The notes under the pieces were generated by a model that had not been told where the DNA came from, ran no database searches, and saw only the letters and a list, made by a program, of their open reading frames with translations. A stretch of 64,000 bases of DNA from Candidatus Bathyarchaeia archaeon (lineage in GTDB: Archaea > Thermoproteota > Bathyarchaeia > Bathyarchaeales > Bathycorpusculaceae). Shown one piece after another: positions 26,045-35,019 of the stretch. The stretch is from assembly GCA_038873195.1 (NCBI GenBank), contig JAVZEV010000001.1:1020490-1084489 (forward strand), read 5' to 3'. Numbering within the stretch: the stretch's first letter is position 1; each line of letters begins with the position of its first letter. The translations under genes were made by a program, and so were the position numbers.

Positions 26045-27559
26045 ATGAAACTTCCAGAAAATTTTCTCTGGGGCGTAGCCAACAGCGGGTTTCAATTCGA
26101 GATGGGCGATCCAAACGGAAGAAACATTGACCCCAACACAGACTGGTACATTTGGGTGCATGACCCTTCCAACATAAAGAAAGGCATCGTCAGCGGGGAC
26201 CTACCAGAAAATGGCATAAACTACTGGGACCTTTACGAGCAAGACCATGCTCTTGCCAAAAAACTCGGTTTAAACGCTTACAGGATAGGAATTGAATGGA
26301 GCAGAATCTTTCCAAATAACACGTTTGCCGTCGAGGTTGGAGTGGAAAGGGCGTCTGATGGGAGAATTGCTAAAATAGACATTGATGAGCCAGTTCTTGA
26401 AAAACTTGAGAAAATAGCTAACAAAGAAGCGGTGAACCACTACAGAGTTGTAATAGAGGACTTGCGAGCAAAGGACTTTAAAGTGTTCGTTTGCCTAAAC
26501 CATTTCACTTTGCCTTTATGGATTCATGATCCAATAACTGTTCACAGAACACGGATGCGTATGGGTCCTAAAGGGTGGGTTGATGAAAACACCATAGTCG
26601 AGTTTACAAAATATGCGGCGTATACAGCTTGGAAGTTGGGCGACATAGTTGATAATTGGGCAACTTTTAACGAACCCGCCGTAGTACCTGAAACAGGCTA
26701 CATGATACCTCAATCCGGGTTTCCCCCAGCATTAAACGACTTCAAAACTTCAAGAAAAGCAGCGCGTCACCTAGTCATCGCCCATGCCCGTTCATACGAT
26801 GCTATAAAAAGGTTTGACACACATAAGGCTGATGAAGACAGCGACAGCGCCGCTAATGTTGGGTTAATACACAATGTGATTCCAACGAAACCCCTCTCGT
26901 TGGAAAGAGAACATGATGTAAAAGCCGCAGAGTTCATGGATAACATGCATAATCAGTTTTTCATACAAGCCGTTTGTTATGGCTGGTTGGATGAAAACCT
27001 TGACGGATTAAAAGAGAAGGGAGAAGTGAAAAGTTATCTTGAACACCGCCTTGATTGGATAGGCGTGAACTACTACAGTAGATTTGTGACAAAAGGAAAG
27101 AAATCCATTCTGGCAAAACTTTTCGCGGGAATCCCTGCAATTCCAGAGATTGTTCCAAACTATGGCTTCGCTTGCCAACCCAATACCAAATCAGCAGATG
27201 GCTGGCCAACTTCAGATTTAGGATGGGAGATATACCCGACAGGAATGCTGGAGGCGCTAAACAAAATGAAAATCTATGGAAAACCACTCTACGTGACAGA
27301 AAACGGCATCGCAGACGAAAAAGACACGCTTAGACCAAATTTCATAACTGAGCACCTAAAAGTCTTAGAAAAAGCCATAAAAGAAAAGAAAATTGACGTA
27401 CGCGGATACTTCCATTGGGCTTTAACTGATAATTACGAATGGGCTAAGGGCTTCGGTCAGAAATTTGGGCTATACGCGGTTAACTTAGAAACGAAAGAGA
27501 GAATAAGCAGAAAAAGCGCTGACATCTACAAAAGGGTAATAAAAGACGAACAAGTGTAA
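26045..27559 (+). CDS. Glycoside hydrolase family 1 beta-glycosidase
   Basis: 504 residues, close to Sulfolobus-type beta-glycosidases (about 490). FLWGVANSGFQFEMG is the family opening, NWATFNEP holds the acid/base glutamate and YVTENGIAD the nucleophile glutamate. GYFHWALTDNYEWAKGF is the C-terminal aglycone-binding strand. No signal peptide, so the enzyme is cytoplasmic and would cleave beta-glucosides or galactosides after import. Its start ATG 26045 follows GGTGATGAA. It stands alone between the AcnX operon and tRNA-Glu. Confidence 0.93.
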   Translation: MKLPENFLWGVANSGFQFEMGDPNGRNIDPNTDWYIWVHDPSNIKKGIVSGDLPENGINYWDLYEQDHALAKKLGLNAYRIGIEWSRIFPNNTFAVEVGVERASDGRIAKIDIDEPVLEKLEKIANKEAVNHYRVVIEDLRAKDFKVFVCLNHFTLPLWIHDPITVHRTRMRMGPKGWVDENTIVEFTKYAAYTAWKLGDIVDNWATFNEPAVVPETGYMIPQSGFPPALNDFKTSRKAARHLVIAHARSYDAIKRFDTHKADEDSDSAANVGLIHNVIPTKPLSLEREHDVKAAEFMDNMHNQFFIQAVCYGWLDENLDGLKEKGEVKSYLEHRLDWIGVNYYSRFVTKGKKSILAKLFAGIPAIPEIVPNYGFACQPNTKSADGWPTSDLGWEIYPTGMLEALNKMKIYGKPLYVTENGIADEKDTLRPNFITEHLKVLEKAIKEKKIDVRGYFHWALTDNYEWAKGFGQKFGLYAVNLETKERISRKSADIYKRVIKDEQV

Positions 27560-27692
27560 AGCGCGCGTTATAATCGAAATTTTATAGGCACCAGCCTAAA
27601 CAATCATAATAACTATTGAATACAATAATGCAATAAAAGGTAAGATTTATTCGAACGAATAGATATCTTGCATATTGCTTCAGCAAAAGAAA

Positions 27693-27770
27693 GCTCCGGT
27701 AGTATAGTCCGGTCAAGTATTCCGGCCTTTCGAGCCGGAGACGCGGGTCCGAATCCCGCCCGGAGCACCA
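27693..27770 (+). tRNA. tRNA-Glu (anticodon TTC), CCA encoded
   Basis: Acceptor GCTCCGG/CCGGAGC, anticodon stem CCGGC/GCCGG around loop CTTTCGA (anticodon TTC), T-arm GCGGG/CCCGC with loop TCCGAAT, discriminator A. The CCA end is encoded at 27768-27770. No intron. Confidence 0.95.
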
Positions 27771-27869
27771 AAACATAAGCTAACGCAAGAAAACAAGCGG
27801 CTAATGCATTATATTTGAATATGTTCCAAGAATTTTTACAAGGAGAATAGGAAACTCGCGAAGGATTCT

Positions 27870-27883
27870 CTTTTCGCGAAAAG
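27870..27883. promoter_or_regulatory. Perfect 14-bp palindrome upstream of the half-MFS gene
   Basis: CTTTTCGCGAAAAG is its own reverse complement. The core TCGCGAA also occurs 15 nt upstream (27855-27861). A TATA-like CTTTATAAA follows at 27895-27903. This looks like an operator just upstream of a promoter for the membrane protein at 27996. Confidence 0.45.
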
Positions 27884-27995
27884 TTTATTTAACCCTTTAT
27901 AAACGGAAAATTTTGCTTTGTGCGGAGGCAAGCCGACCCAAAGATGTCTAGAATAAACCGTGCTGATGCTTTACCTCAAGTTGGAGGTCGCATAT

Positions 27996-28553
27996 ATGGT
28001 AAAATCCGCAGTCCTATTCCTAATAATGTTGAGTACTCTAAGCGCTTTGGGAGTTGGCTTGCTGGGTCCAATTTATCCAATCTATGTTGTTAATCATTTT
28101 TCCGCATCATTTATCGATGTAGGACTATTATACGCAGTTTTCTGCTCTATTGCGGCTGCTTTCAAAGCGCTAGGTGGAAAACTCGCTGATACTTATGGGG
28201 AGGAGAAGGTCTTCTTAGCTGGTGTTGCAACGGGCGCAACATGTTCTCTATGCTATATGCTCGCTTCAAATTTAATGCATCTCTACTTGATTGAATTTTT
28301 CTTTGGAATATCCTATGCACTCCAGCGTCCATCCTTCCTCGTCTTAATGACAAATATCAGCGAAAAAGGCAGACGCGGCTTGTTCTTCGGTTTATCTGAG
28401 TCCATTTTTGACATTGCTGAAGCTACCGCCGCTGTGTTATCAGCAATTATAGTGAGTAGTGTTGGATTCGAACCTCTTTTTTTCGCATGCTCAGCTTGCC
28501 AAGCGACAGCTGGTATATTCGTGTTAAAATCAAGAGCAACACTGAATCTCTAA
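27996..28553 (+). pseudogene. MFS transporter N-terminal half only (truncated)
   Basis: 185 residues from ATG 27996, well set by GGAGGT at 27983-27988. Six membrane segments and the inter-helix 2-3 motif GGKLADTYGEE match the first half of a 12-helix major facilitator, with the usual helix 4-5 region LIEFFFGISYALQRP. The reading frame stops after helix 6 (ACQATAGIFVLKSRATLNL), and no second half is found in any frame downstream. Either a remnant of a decayed transporter or, less likely, a natural six-helix protein that dimerises. The intact ribosome-binding site suggests that truncation is recent. Confidence 0.6.
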
Positions 28554-28984
28554 TAGATGCAATATTGTTTTTGCAGACCCCCGAGTAATGCGCCCATATC
28601 TTTTCCCATGTTTTCTCCTAAGCAACTGCCCAGAACAAAGAATGCTGGTTTGTTCAACACAAACAATTTCTTTCCCTATTTCTAGATAAGCATCCTCTGT
28701 TAAACTAAGAGATACCAAATCATCTTATCTTTCCCAATGACTTAACCGACAAATAAGAATGGAAAGTTGAATAAAAAAAGAGTTCAGGCTGCCAAGAAGA
28801 CTTGCCAGTTTGGAGAAGACAAATAAAAAGCAACTTCGCAAGCGTAAGAGATTGCTGGTAAAAACGTTCACACTTGCAGAAATCTCTACGACCCCACAGA
28901 GCTCATAAAAAGATTACAAAAAAGGCGTAAGTGTCAAGTTTTTCCTAGATTATCTGCAACAAAATATGCAGCATTATACAAGTG
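28554..28984. other. Gene-poor stretch with a possible degenerate antitoxin remnant
   Basis: No intact gene is convincing here. On the minus strand (28719 down to 28558) the pieces VSLSLTEDAYLEIG and RRKHGK, then DMGALLGGL in a frame one base away, resemble a broken VapB-type antitoxin of the SxSEEAYxxL kind. The match is weak and a single-base frameshift is required. The rest of the stretch is A-rich without signals I can name. Confidence 0.25.
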
Positions 28985-29176
28985 CTAGCTACCCAATTTC
29001 CTGTACAATTTTAATGTTACAAGCGCGAAAAAGCCGACAAACACTAGAAACACTCCAGCCCAACCAGCTATTGCATGATAATAATTGCTACCATACAAAA
29101 ACAAAGCAACCCCTAAAACCATCAAACACAAACAAACGACACTTGTCTGCAATACCCAAATCACTCCATAAGCCAA
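28985..29176 (-). CDS. Small two-helix membrane protein
   Basis: 63 residues from TTG 29176: a first hydrophobic helix around residues 8-28 (VLQTSVVCLCLMVLGVALFLY), a short loop GSNYYHAIAG, a second helix WAGVFLVFVGFFALVTL, and a basic tail KLYRKLGS. The amphipathic order and positive tail look like a genuine membrane protein with its C-terminus in the cytoplasm. There is an in-frame TAG just upstream, so the start cannot be much earlier. No strong ribosome-binding site; function unknown. Confidence 0.5.
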   Translation of the reverse strand: MAYGVIWVLQTSVVCLCLMVLGVALFLYGSNYYHAIAGWAGVFLVFVGFFALVTLKLYRKLGS

Positions 29177-29380
29177 TACTAGCTTCTAACCTTTCAACCT
29201 ATTTAATTTACTCTTCACAATTCACAACTGCTTTATGAAAGTGCAAGAACCAACCAAGATTCTAACGCTATAACCGACAAATACTTAAAAAATAATGTTG
29301 ACCGGCACGCTTTAGAGATTCAATTTTCCGACAGTCTTATATAGAAGAGATATAGATTAAATTATCTGGTGACAAACATA

Positions 29381-30838
29381 ATGTCGGAAACTAGCCTGAA
29401 AAAGCCCGAAACACGGGAAGAATTCATCAAAATGTTGACGGAAGCTGCCAAGAAAGAAGCGAAAACTCGTAGTCTTCTCAGAGGAAAACCGACAAAGCCT
29501 ACAATTTCTGGAACAGCACAATTTCTAAATATTCATAGGGACACGTTATACACGTGGCTTAAAGAGTTTAATGTCGATTTCGATGAAGTTACTGAAGGCA
29601 TATCCGCAGATTTATTGTCGGAAGCTGTCGAAGCACCCCAGAAACACACCTACTTAATCGGCGAAGCGCTCATTGGAGAAGGCAACGAAGTTTCACACAT
29701 TGACCTTCTAATAGGCGACAAAGACGGACCTGTCGGAGAAGCGTTTGCCGCAGGACTTTCCAACCTTTCAGCTGGGCACACACCACTTTTGGCGGTTATA
29801 AGACCGAATCTTCCACCAAAACCGCATACTTTACTTGTGCCAAAAGTTACTGTGAAAAATCTTGAAGATGCAGGCAAGATTTTCGGTCCCGCGCAAGCAG
29901 CAGTGGCGAAGGCCGTGGCCGACGCGGTTGAAGAGGGCATTATTCCTAAAGATAAGGTGGACGACTGGGTTATAGTGTGCAGTGTTTTTGTACATCCACA
30001 GGCAAGTGACTACCGCAAAATATACCACTATAACTATGGCGCAACAAAGCTGGCTTTGAAAAGGGCTCTATCAAAGTATCCAACATTAGAGAAAGTTTTC
30101 TACGATAAAGACAGAGCAAAACACCCAATCATGGGATTCAGAGTGCCACGCCTTTGGAGACCCCCCTACGTGCAAATCTCACTGGACATACCAGAATTTG
30201 AAAAGACAAAGAAAATCATATCAGAAATTCCGAGAAGCGACAGAATAATACTTGAGGCTGGAACACCATTAATAAAAAGATACGGAACAAAAGTGATAAG
30301 CGACCTAAGAGAAATCGCCAGAGACATATTCTTCATTGCGGACTTGAAAACTTTAGATGTTGGGAAAGTTGAGGTTGACTTGGCTTACGAAGAAACGGCA
30401 GACGCAGTTATTGCAGCAGGATTGGCGCCAGCCGAAACCCTTGACGCTTTCATTCACGAAGCAAAAAGACTTGGAATATATGCAATGGCAGACATGTTGA
30501 ACGTGGAAGACCCTATCAAAAAACTCAAGACGCTGAAGCAGTTCCCAGACGTAATTATCTTGCATAGAGGAATAGACGAAGAAACTGGAAGAACACTCGG
30601 CTTAGAGCTTATTCAAGAAATGCGGCAAACCTTCAGCGACAAAAAATTCTTAATTGCCGTCGCTGGCGGGATAGTGCCGGAAACAGCTAAGGAAGCATTA
30701 GAGAAAGGTGCAGACATAATTGTTGTTGGAAGATACGTAACGCAGTCAAAAGACATTGAACGTGCTGTCAGAGACTTCCTCGAGTTAACACCGGCAATGC
30801 GCGAAGACGTAGACCTGTTCAGAGTTCACGTAGAATAA
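29381..30838 (+). CDS. fae-hps: HTH-Fae-Hps fusion: formaldehyde-activating enzyme / 3-hexulose-6-phosphate synthase
   Basis: 485 residues from ATG 29381, set by GGTGA at 29368-29372 (an in-frame GTG at 29369 is inside that site). Residues 38-66 form a helix-turn-helix (KPTISGTAQFLNIHRDTLYT, then WLKEF). Residues 91-255 are Fae, which condenses formaldehyde with tetrahydromethanopterin; catalytic H106 is in EVSHIDLLIG. Residues 263-485 are Hps, making hexulose-6-phosphate or, in reverse, formaldehyde during ribulose phosphate supply; ADLKTLD, AVAGGI and VVGRYVT mark its phosphate site. Archaeal Fae-Hps is normally about 390 residues, so the N-terminal 90-residue extension is unusual. TATA-like CTTATATAG lies near 29336. 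Confidence 0.93.
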   Translation: MSETSLKKPETREEFIKMLTEAAKKEAKTRSLLRGKPTKPTISGTAQFLNIHRDTLYTWLKEFNVDFDEVTEGISADLLSEAVEAPQKHTYLIGEALIGEGNEVSHIDLLIGDKDGPVGEAFAAGLSNLSAGHTPLLAVIRPNLPPKPHTLLVPKVTVKNLEDAGKIFGPAQAAVAKAVADAVEEGIIPKDKVDDWVIVCSVFVHPQASDYRKIYHYNYGATKLALKRALSKYPTLEKVFYDKDRAKHPIMGFRVPRLWRPPYVQISLDIPEFEKTKKIISEIPRSDRIILEAGTPLIKRYGTKVISDLREIARDIFFIADLKTLDVGKVEVDLAYEETADAVIAAGLAPAETLDAFIHEAKRLGIYAMADMLNVEDPIKKLKTLKQFPDVIILHRGIDEETGRTLGLELIQEMRQTFSDKKFLIAVAGGIVPETAKEALEKGADIIVVGRYVTQSKDIERAVRDFLELTPAMREDVDLFRVHVE

Positions 30839-30867
30839 CCATAATTCTCCCTTTTTCTATTTGCCTA

Positions 30868-32061
30868 TCAAGCGAAGATTTTGAAGGCAATAGAAGCAAA
30901 CAAGAAAATTAGACTGGTGGCAAGAAAAACGCAAGCAAATCCAAACGTTTCAGCAAGAAAAGGTCCGATAAACGAGCCGCTTGCTCCGCCTAAACCTATG
31001 AGAACATTGAACAAACCAGTTTTCCCTTGAGGCATAAGCTCCATGGACAATGAAAGAGTGAACACCAAGAAGAGGGCATAAGCAAAGCCCATTAAAACAA
31101 GTATGAGTGTTGCCAAAGGCAAAGTGTATGCAGGCATCCAAACAAGAGAAAACAGTGAAAAGGCAAGTATGCTTCTGAACATTACAATTTTGCTTACTGC
31201 AGACTTTTCTGCGCCTGTATTTAATCTGCTACCTGCAAGAAAATAGCCTGTAACGCTCGCAGCAGAATTTAGCGCGTAAATCACAAAAACTACGCCAGCG
31301 GAAAAAGCTAAATCACGAGAAAAGAACACTGGTAAAGGCGTAAAAAGCATGCTTGTAGCTAGCGAAAACAGGACAAGCCCAGCAAAAAACGCGTACTGAT
31401 TTTCTCTTTTTAATCTTCCGTTTAGAGGCAAACCGTCTAAGATTTTTGTTGCAACCATCACGCCTTTATGAGCGAAGCCTACAGCTTTTTCTATATTAAC
31501 TAGGCTTCTTTCAAAGATTAAAAGAGGGTCTGTTACAAGCAGTAAAGAAATAATAAACGCAACTAAGTTTAAGCCGCTACAAAGCAACAATGTAAATGCT
31601 GGAGCAACGCCGTAAGTTGACGTTAAAAACCCTAAAAGTAATCCAATGAGCCACCCAGTTTCTGTAAAGCCCTCATACAAGGCAAACGATTTTTCCCATT
31701 CTTCTCGCGTGTAGAATTCTGCTATCAACACATTTTTGGGAGTTTCATGTGCCACGTGAAAAATGGACATAACCGCGCAAAGCATTATCAAAAATCCTAT
31801 GGTGGTTGTCAAGGTGAAAAAGAAAAGAATAATAGTTGATGACAAAAATGAGATTAGAATATAACGTTTGTAATGTCTTGTTTTATCGCACAAGTACCCC
31901 CAAAAGAAGGAAGCAGGAATTGTCAAAACCAAGGCTGTTGCGCTCATTATTCCAAATTGTACAAGTGACCCCCCAATGGAGACAATATACAATGGAAGAA
32001 AAATAGAAAGCAGCCCAAACGCCATTTCGTGAAAGAAGAACCCTAGTCGCCACATAGCCAC
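30868..32061 (-). CDS. Major facilitator superfamily transporter
   Basis: 397 residues with twelve predicted membrane segments in two halves joined by a cytoplasmic loop near residues 185-210. The loop 2-3 motif is FFWGYLCDKTRHYKR. Acidic residues in the early helices are few. Substrate cannot be predicted, and drug or sugar export is possible. It is convergent with the Fae-Hps gene and divergent from the S6e cluster. This protein is full length, unlike the half-size MFS gene at 28 kb, and the two do not look like recent duplicates. Confidence 0.85.
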   Translation of the reverse strand: MAMWRLGFFFHEMAFGLLSIFLPLYIVSIGGSLVQFGIMSATALVLTIPASFFWGYLCDKTRHYKRYILISFLSSTIILFFFTLTTTIGFLIMLCAVMSIFHVAHETPKNVLIAEFYTREEWEKSFALYEGFTETGWLIGLLLGFLTSTYGVAPAFTLLLCSGLNLVAFIISLLLVTDPLLIFERSLVNIEKAVGFAHKGVMVATKILDGLPLNGRLKRENQYAFFAGLVLFSLATSMLFTPLPVFFSRDLAFSAGVVFVIYALNSAASVTGYFLAGSRLNTGAEKSAVSKIVMFRSILAFSLFSLVWMPAYTLPLATLILVLMGFAYALFLVFTLSLSMELMPQGKTGLFNVLIGLGGASGSFIGPFLAETFGFACVFLATSLIFLFASIAFKIFA

Positions 32062-32186
32062 AAAACGATTTCAAAGGCGCATTAAAACTTTTACTTGCCG
32101 TCTCTGAAAAATCAAGCTATAATTTCATAAATCCTTAATAGAGAGATGTTTAAATTTCATAACACTAGCTTGGAGAGTCCATTGTA

Positions 32187-32633
32187 ATGGCTAAATTCAA
32201 AGTAATCATATCAGACCCGGAAACTGGAACCTCAAAAGTGGTCGAACTTGAAGAAGCACGAGCTGTCCAGCTCATTGGAAGGAAAATAGGCGACGTAATT
32301 GATGGGTCAGTAGTAGGCTTACCGGGACATAAATTGCAGATAACGGGAGGTTCAGACAAAGACGGATTTCCAATGAGAGCAAACGTTCACGGTGGCGTAC
32401 GCAGACGAGTGGTGTTAAGCGGCGGGGTAGGTTTTAATCCTCAAGATGAAGGACAACGAAGACGGAAAACTGTCCGCGGGAACATAATCACAGATGAAAT
32501 TGTGCAGGTTAACGCGAAAATTGTGGAGAAACCAAAACAGGCAAAAGAGGGAAAGAAGACAAAAGAAAAGAAGGAAAAAGAAGACACAGAAAAGGAAGTC
32601 GAAACCGAGACCCAAACAGCTGCAGATGCTTAA
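32187..32633 (+). CDS. rps6e: 30S ribosomal protein S6e
   Basis: 148 residues. FKVIISDPETGTSKVVELEE at the start and KLQITGGSDKDGFPMR, then GGVRRRVVLSGGVGF are diagnostic for S6e. The last 40 residues are a Lys/Glu-rich extension beyond the conserved fold. It is the first gene of a co-directional cluster with aIF2-gamma, PIN, RpoE1, Spt4, dephospho-CoA kinase, S24e and S27ae, an order widespread in archaea. A TATA-like GTTTAAAT lies about 40 nt upstream, and GGAG precedes the start. Confidence 0.97.
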   Translation: MAKFKVIISDPETGTSKVVELEEARAVQLIGRKIGDVIDGSVVGLPGHKLQITGGSDKDGFPMRANVHGGVRRRVVLSGGVGFNPQDEGQRRRKTVRGNIITDEIVQVNAKIVEKPKQAKEGKKTKEKKEKEDTEKEVETETQTAADA

Positions 32634-32693
32634 ATGAAGACTTAATGTTTATTAACTCGCTTAGTTTTAATCCTTCAATAATTCGTAAACGTT

Positions 32694-33959
32694 ATGGGAA
32701 ATGAAGAAATGAGCAGCGAAAAACGCGCACCATTACCAAAACAACCAGAAGTAAACATCGGCACTATAGGACATGTTGACCACGGAAAAACAACCTTAGT
32801 ACAAGCGTTAACTGGCGTTTGGGCGTCAAGACACAGCGAAGAATTGAAAAGAGGCATAACAATAAAATTAGGCTACGCAGACATGCCAGTCTACAAATGC
32901 CCAAAATGTGAAGAACCAAAAAACTATTCTACACAACCAGTCTGCCCAAACTGTGGCTCAAAAACAACATTTGCCAGAGCAATAAGCTTTGTAGACGCTC
33001 CAGGTCATGAAGCTCTAATGGCAACTATGCTTTCTGGAGCGGCAATAATGGACGGGGCTATACTGGTTATCGCAGCTGATGAACCTTGTCCCCAACCACA
33101 AACAAGGGAACATTTGGCTGCAGCTGAAATTATTGGCATTAAGAACATTATTATTGTTCAAAACAAGGTTGACATTGTTGACGAAAAAAGAGCAAGAGAC
33201 AGCTATATAGAAATTAAGAATTTTGTGAAGGGAACAGTTGCTGAAAACGCGCCAATAATTCCTGTTTCAGCACAACGCATGGTAAACATTGATGTCCTTA
33301 TTCAAGCGATTGAAGAGTTTATACCAACACCGCCAAGAGACGAAACAAAACCGCCGCTGATGTACATTGTCCGTTCATTTGACGTAAACAAGCCAGGCAC
33401 TCCACTAGAGAAACTTGAAGGAGGAGTAATTGGAGGCACAATAATTCAAGGCAAGTTTGTGGTTGGAGAAGAAGTAGAAATTCGCCCGGGAATAAACATT
33501 GAAGAAGGAAAAAGCGCTTATCACCCGTTAGTAAGCGAAATTGTAAGTTTACATGCAGGCGGAAAAAACGTGAAAGAAGCCCATTGCGGAGGATTAGTTG
33601 GCGTAGGCACCCTTTTAGACCCTTCATTTTCAAAAGCTGACGGATTAACAGGCAACATGGTTGGAAGAAAAGATGCCCTCCCACCAACACAGTCAGATTT
33701 AACCTTAGAAACGCATATTCTTGAACGAGCAGTTGGAACAAAGGAACTTGCAAAAATCGAAAATATAAACATCGGCGAAACACTACTTCTACATGTGGGT
33801 GCCGCAATAACCGTTGGAAAAGTCACCTCAATAAAGAAAAACGCAACTACGATTAAGCTTGCAAGACCAGTCTGTGCACAAACAGGCTCACGCGTTGCAT
33901 TAAGCAGAAAAATGACGGGTAGATGGAGACTCATAGGATACGGAGTTCTACGCTCCTAA
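32694..33959 (+). CDS. eif2g: Translation initiation factor aIF2 gamma subunit
   Basis: 421-residue GTPase that, with alpha and beta subunits, delivers Met-tRNAi to the ribosome. G1 GHVDHGKTTL, the switch and zinc knuckle CPKCEEPKNY...CPNCG, G3 VDAPGHEALM and G4 VQNKVD are in order, followed by two beta-barrel domains. The zinc knuckle distinguishes it from EF-Tu and SelB. Start ATG 32694; a second ATG five codons on is possible. Full length. Confidence 0.97.
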   Translation: MGNEEMSSEKRAPLPKQPEVNIGTIGHVDHGKTTLVQALTGVWASRHSEELKRGITIKLGYADMPVYKCPKCEEPKNYSTQPVCPNCGSKTTFARAISFVDAPGHEALMATMLSGAAIMDGAILVIAADEPCPQPQTREHLAAAEIIGIKNIIIVQNKVDIVDEKRARDSYIEIKNFVKGTVAENAPIIPVSAQRMVNIDVLIQAIEEFIPTPPRDETKPPLMYIVRSFDVNKPGTPLEKLEGGVIGGTIIQGKFVVGEEVEIRPGINIEEGKSAYHPLVSEIVSLHAGGKNVKEAHCGGLVGVGTLLDPSFSKADGLTGNMVGRKDALPPTQSDLTLETHILERAVGTKELAKIENINIGETLLLHVGAAITVGKVTSIKKNATTIKLARPVCAQTGSRVALSRKMTGRWRLIGYGVLRS

Positions 33960-33982
33960 AAGCTGCGGAATGAAATAATAAT

Positions 33983-34405
33983 ATGAAGACAGAACCCGCG
34001 CATAAAAGGGAACCGTTAAAAATAATCTTGGATTCAAACGCCTTTTTTGTTCCACTTCAATTTAAAATCGACATATTTGAAGAACTGAAAACACTGTTAA
34101 AAGTTAGATTTCAACCAGTTTTGCTTTCTCCCATTCTTCACGAACTTGAAAAAATCGTAAGAGAAGGGTCGCCGAAAATGAGAAAGCAAGCTTCTTTCGC
34201 TTTAAAGTTGGCTGAAGAATGCACATTAGTTAATGTAGAGCGAGAACATGGTTCTCTTGATGACGTTATATTTGAAATCGCCCAAGAATGGAAAAGCCCA
34301 GTTTTCACAAATGACAGACAGCTCAGAAAGAGGCTAAGAAATATAAATGTGCCAGTTATTTATGTGAGGCAAAAGTCACGTCTAGAGATTGACGGGAGGA
34401 TATAA
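33983..34405 (+). CDS. PIN-domain protein, Fcf1/Utp24-like rRNA-processing nuclease
   Basis: 140 residues of the PIN fold: ILDSNAFFVP (first metal aspartate), ELEKIVREGSPK in the middle with a conserved glutamate, and VFTNDRQLRKRLRN with the terminal aspartate. The position between aIF2-gamma and RpoE1 is the standard place of the archaeal Fcf1-like PIN protein, likely involved in small-subunit rRNA processing. It is not a VapC toxin, since no antitoxin gene is adjacent and the surrounding operon is housekeeping. Its stop is 4 nt before the rpoE1 start. Confidence 0.85.
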   Translation: MKTEPAHKREPLKIILDSNAFFVPLQFKIDIFEELKTLLKVRFQPVLLSPILHELEKIVREGSPKMRKQASFALKLAEECTLVNVEREHGSLDDVIFEIAQEWKSPVFTNDRQLRKRLRNINVPVIYVRQKSRLEIDGRI

Positions 34406-34409
34406 CCAG

Positions 34410-35015
34410 TTGTTTAAACTTGTAACCCTTGAAGATACCATTCGCATACCACCAGAAACCTTCGGCAACCCATTAGAAACTGTGGGGCATCAGCAAGTTA
34501 AGGCAAAATATGAAGGCGTTGTTAGCGAAGAACTAGGCTATGTAGTAGCTGTAACCGACGTAAAAGTAAGCCCCACCGGAAAAATAATCCCCGGAGACGG
34601 CGCAACTTACCACAAAGTAACCTTTTCACTGTTAACATTCTACCCGAAAATTCAAGAAGTAGTGGAAGGAGAAATAGTGGAAGTGGCTGATTTCGGAGCC
34701 TTCGTACGCATAGGACCAGTAGACGCGTTACTCCACGTTTCACAACTCATGGATGACTTCATTTCATACGACGAAAAACAAGGCGTCCTATTAGGCAAAG
34801 AATCAAAAAGAAAACTCATGAGCGGAGACCAAGTTCGTGTCCGAATAACCGCAGTCTCGTTGGGCAGGGCAGGAAGTTCTGGAAAAATAGGTGTAACATC
34901 TAGACAGCCATTTCTTGGCAAATTAGAATGGATTGAACAAGAAACGCGCAAAATAAAGGAAACGCTCGAGAAGGCGCCTACAGAAAAAGAGGAAACTGCT
35001 AAAAATAGAGAGTGA
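34410..35015 (+). CDS. rpoE1: RNA polymerase subunit E-prime (Rpo7)
   Basis: 201 residues from TTG 34410 (MFKLVTLEDTIRIPPETFG), fixed by GGGAGG at 34394-34399. The N-terminal RNP-like tip domain is followed by an S1 domain starting near GEIVEVADFGAFVRIGPVDALLH, the stalk subunit Rpo7 that binds nascent RNA with Rpo4. The C-terminal 25 residues are a charged extension. Rpo4 is not in this window. Confidence 0.95.
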   Translation: MFKLVTLEDTIRIPPETFGNPLETVGHQQVKAKYEGVVSEELGYVVAVTDVKVSPTGKIIPGDGATYHKVTFSLLTFYPKIQEVVEGEIVEVADFGAFVRIGPVDALLHVSQLMDDFISYDEKQGVLLGKESKRKLMSGDQVRVRITAVSLGRAGSSGKIGVTSRQPFLGKLEWIEQETRKIKETLEKAPTEKEETAKNRE

Positions 35016-35019
35016 TCAG

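Noticed and set aside
27582-27776. A protein frame covering tRNA-Glu on the opposite strand
   Set aside because: It is a by-product of tRNA sequence (well known spurious frame), with no ribosome-binding site.
28860-28985. YDPTELIKRLQK-like piece on the + strand that might be a VapC remnant
   Set aside because: No PIN-domain acidic residues can be aligned, and the orientation is opposite to the VapB-like scrap.
33319-33934. Long minus-strand frames over aIF2-gamma
   Set aside because: They are antisense shadows of a clearly conserved gene with low-complexity Leu/Phe or Ser-rich content.
33983-34405. PIN protein as a toxin
   Set aside because: It lies in the conserved translation/transcription cluster and has no antitoxin; a rRNA-processing role is the better fit.
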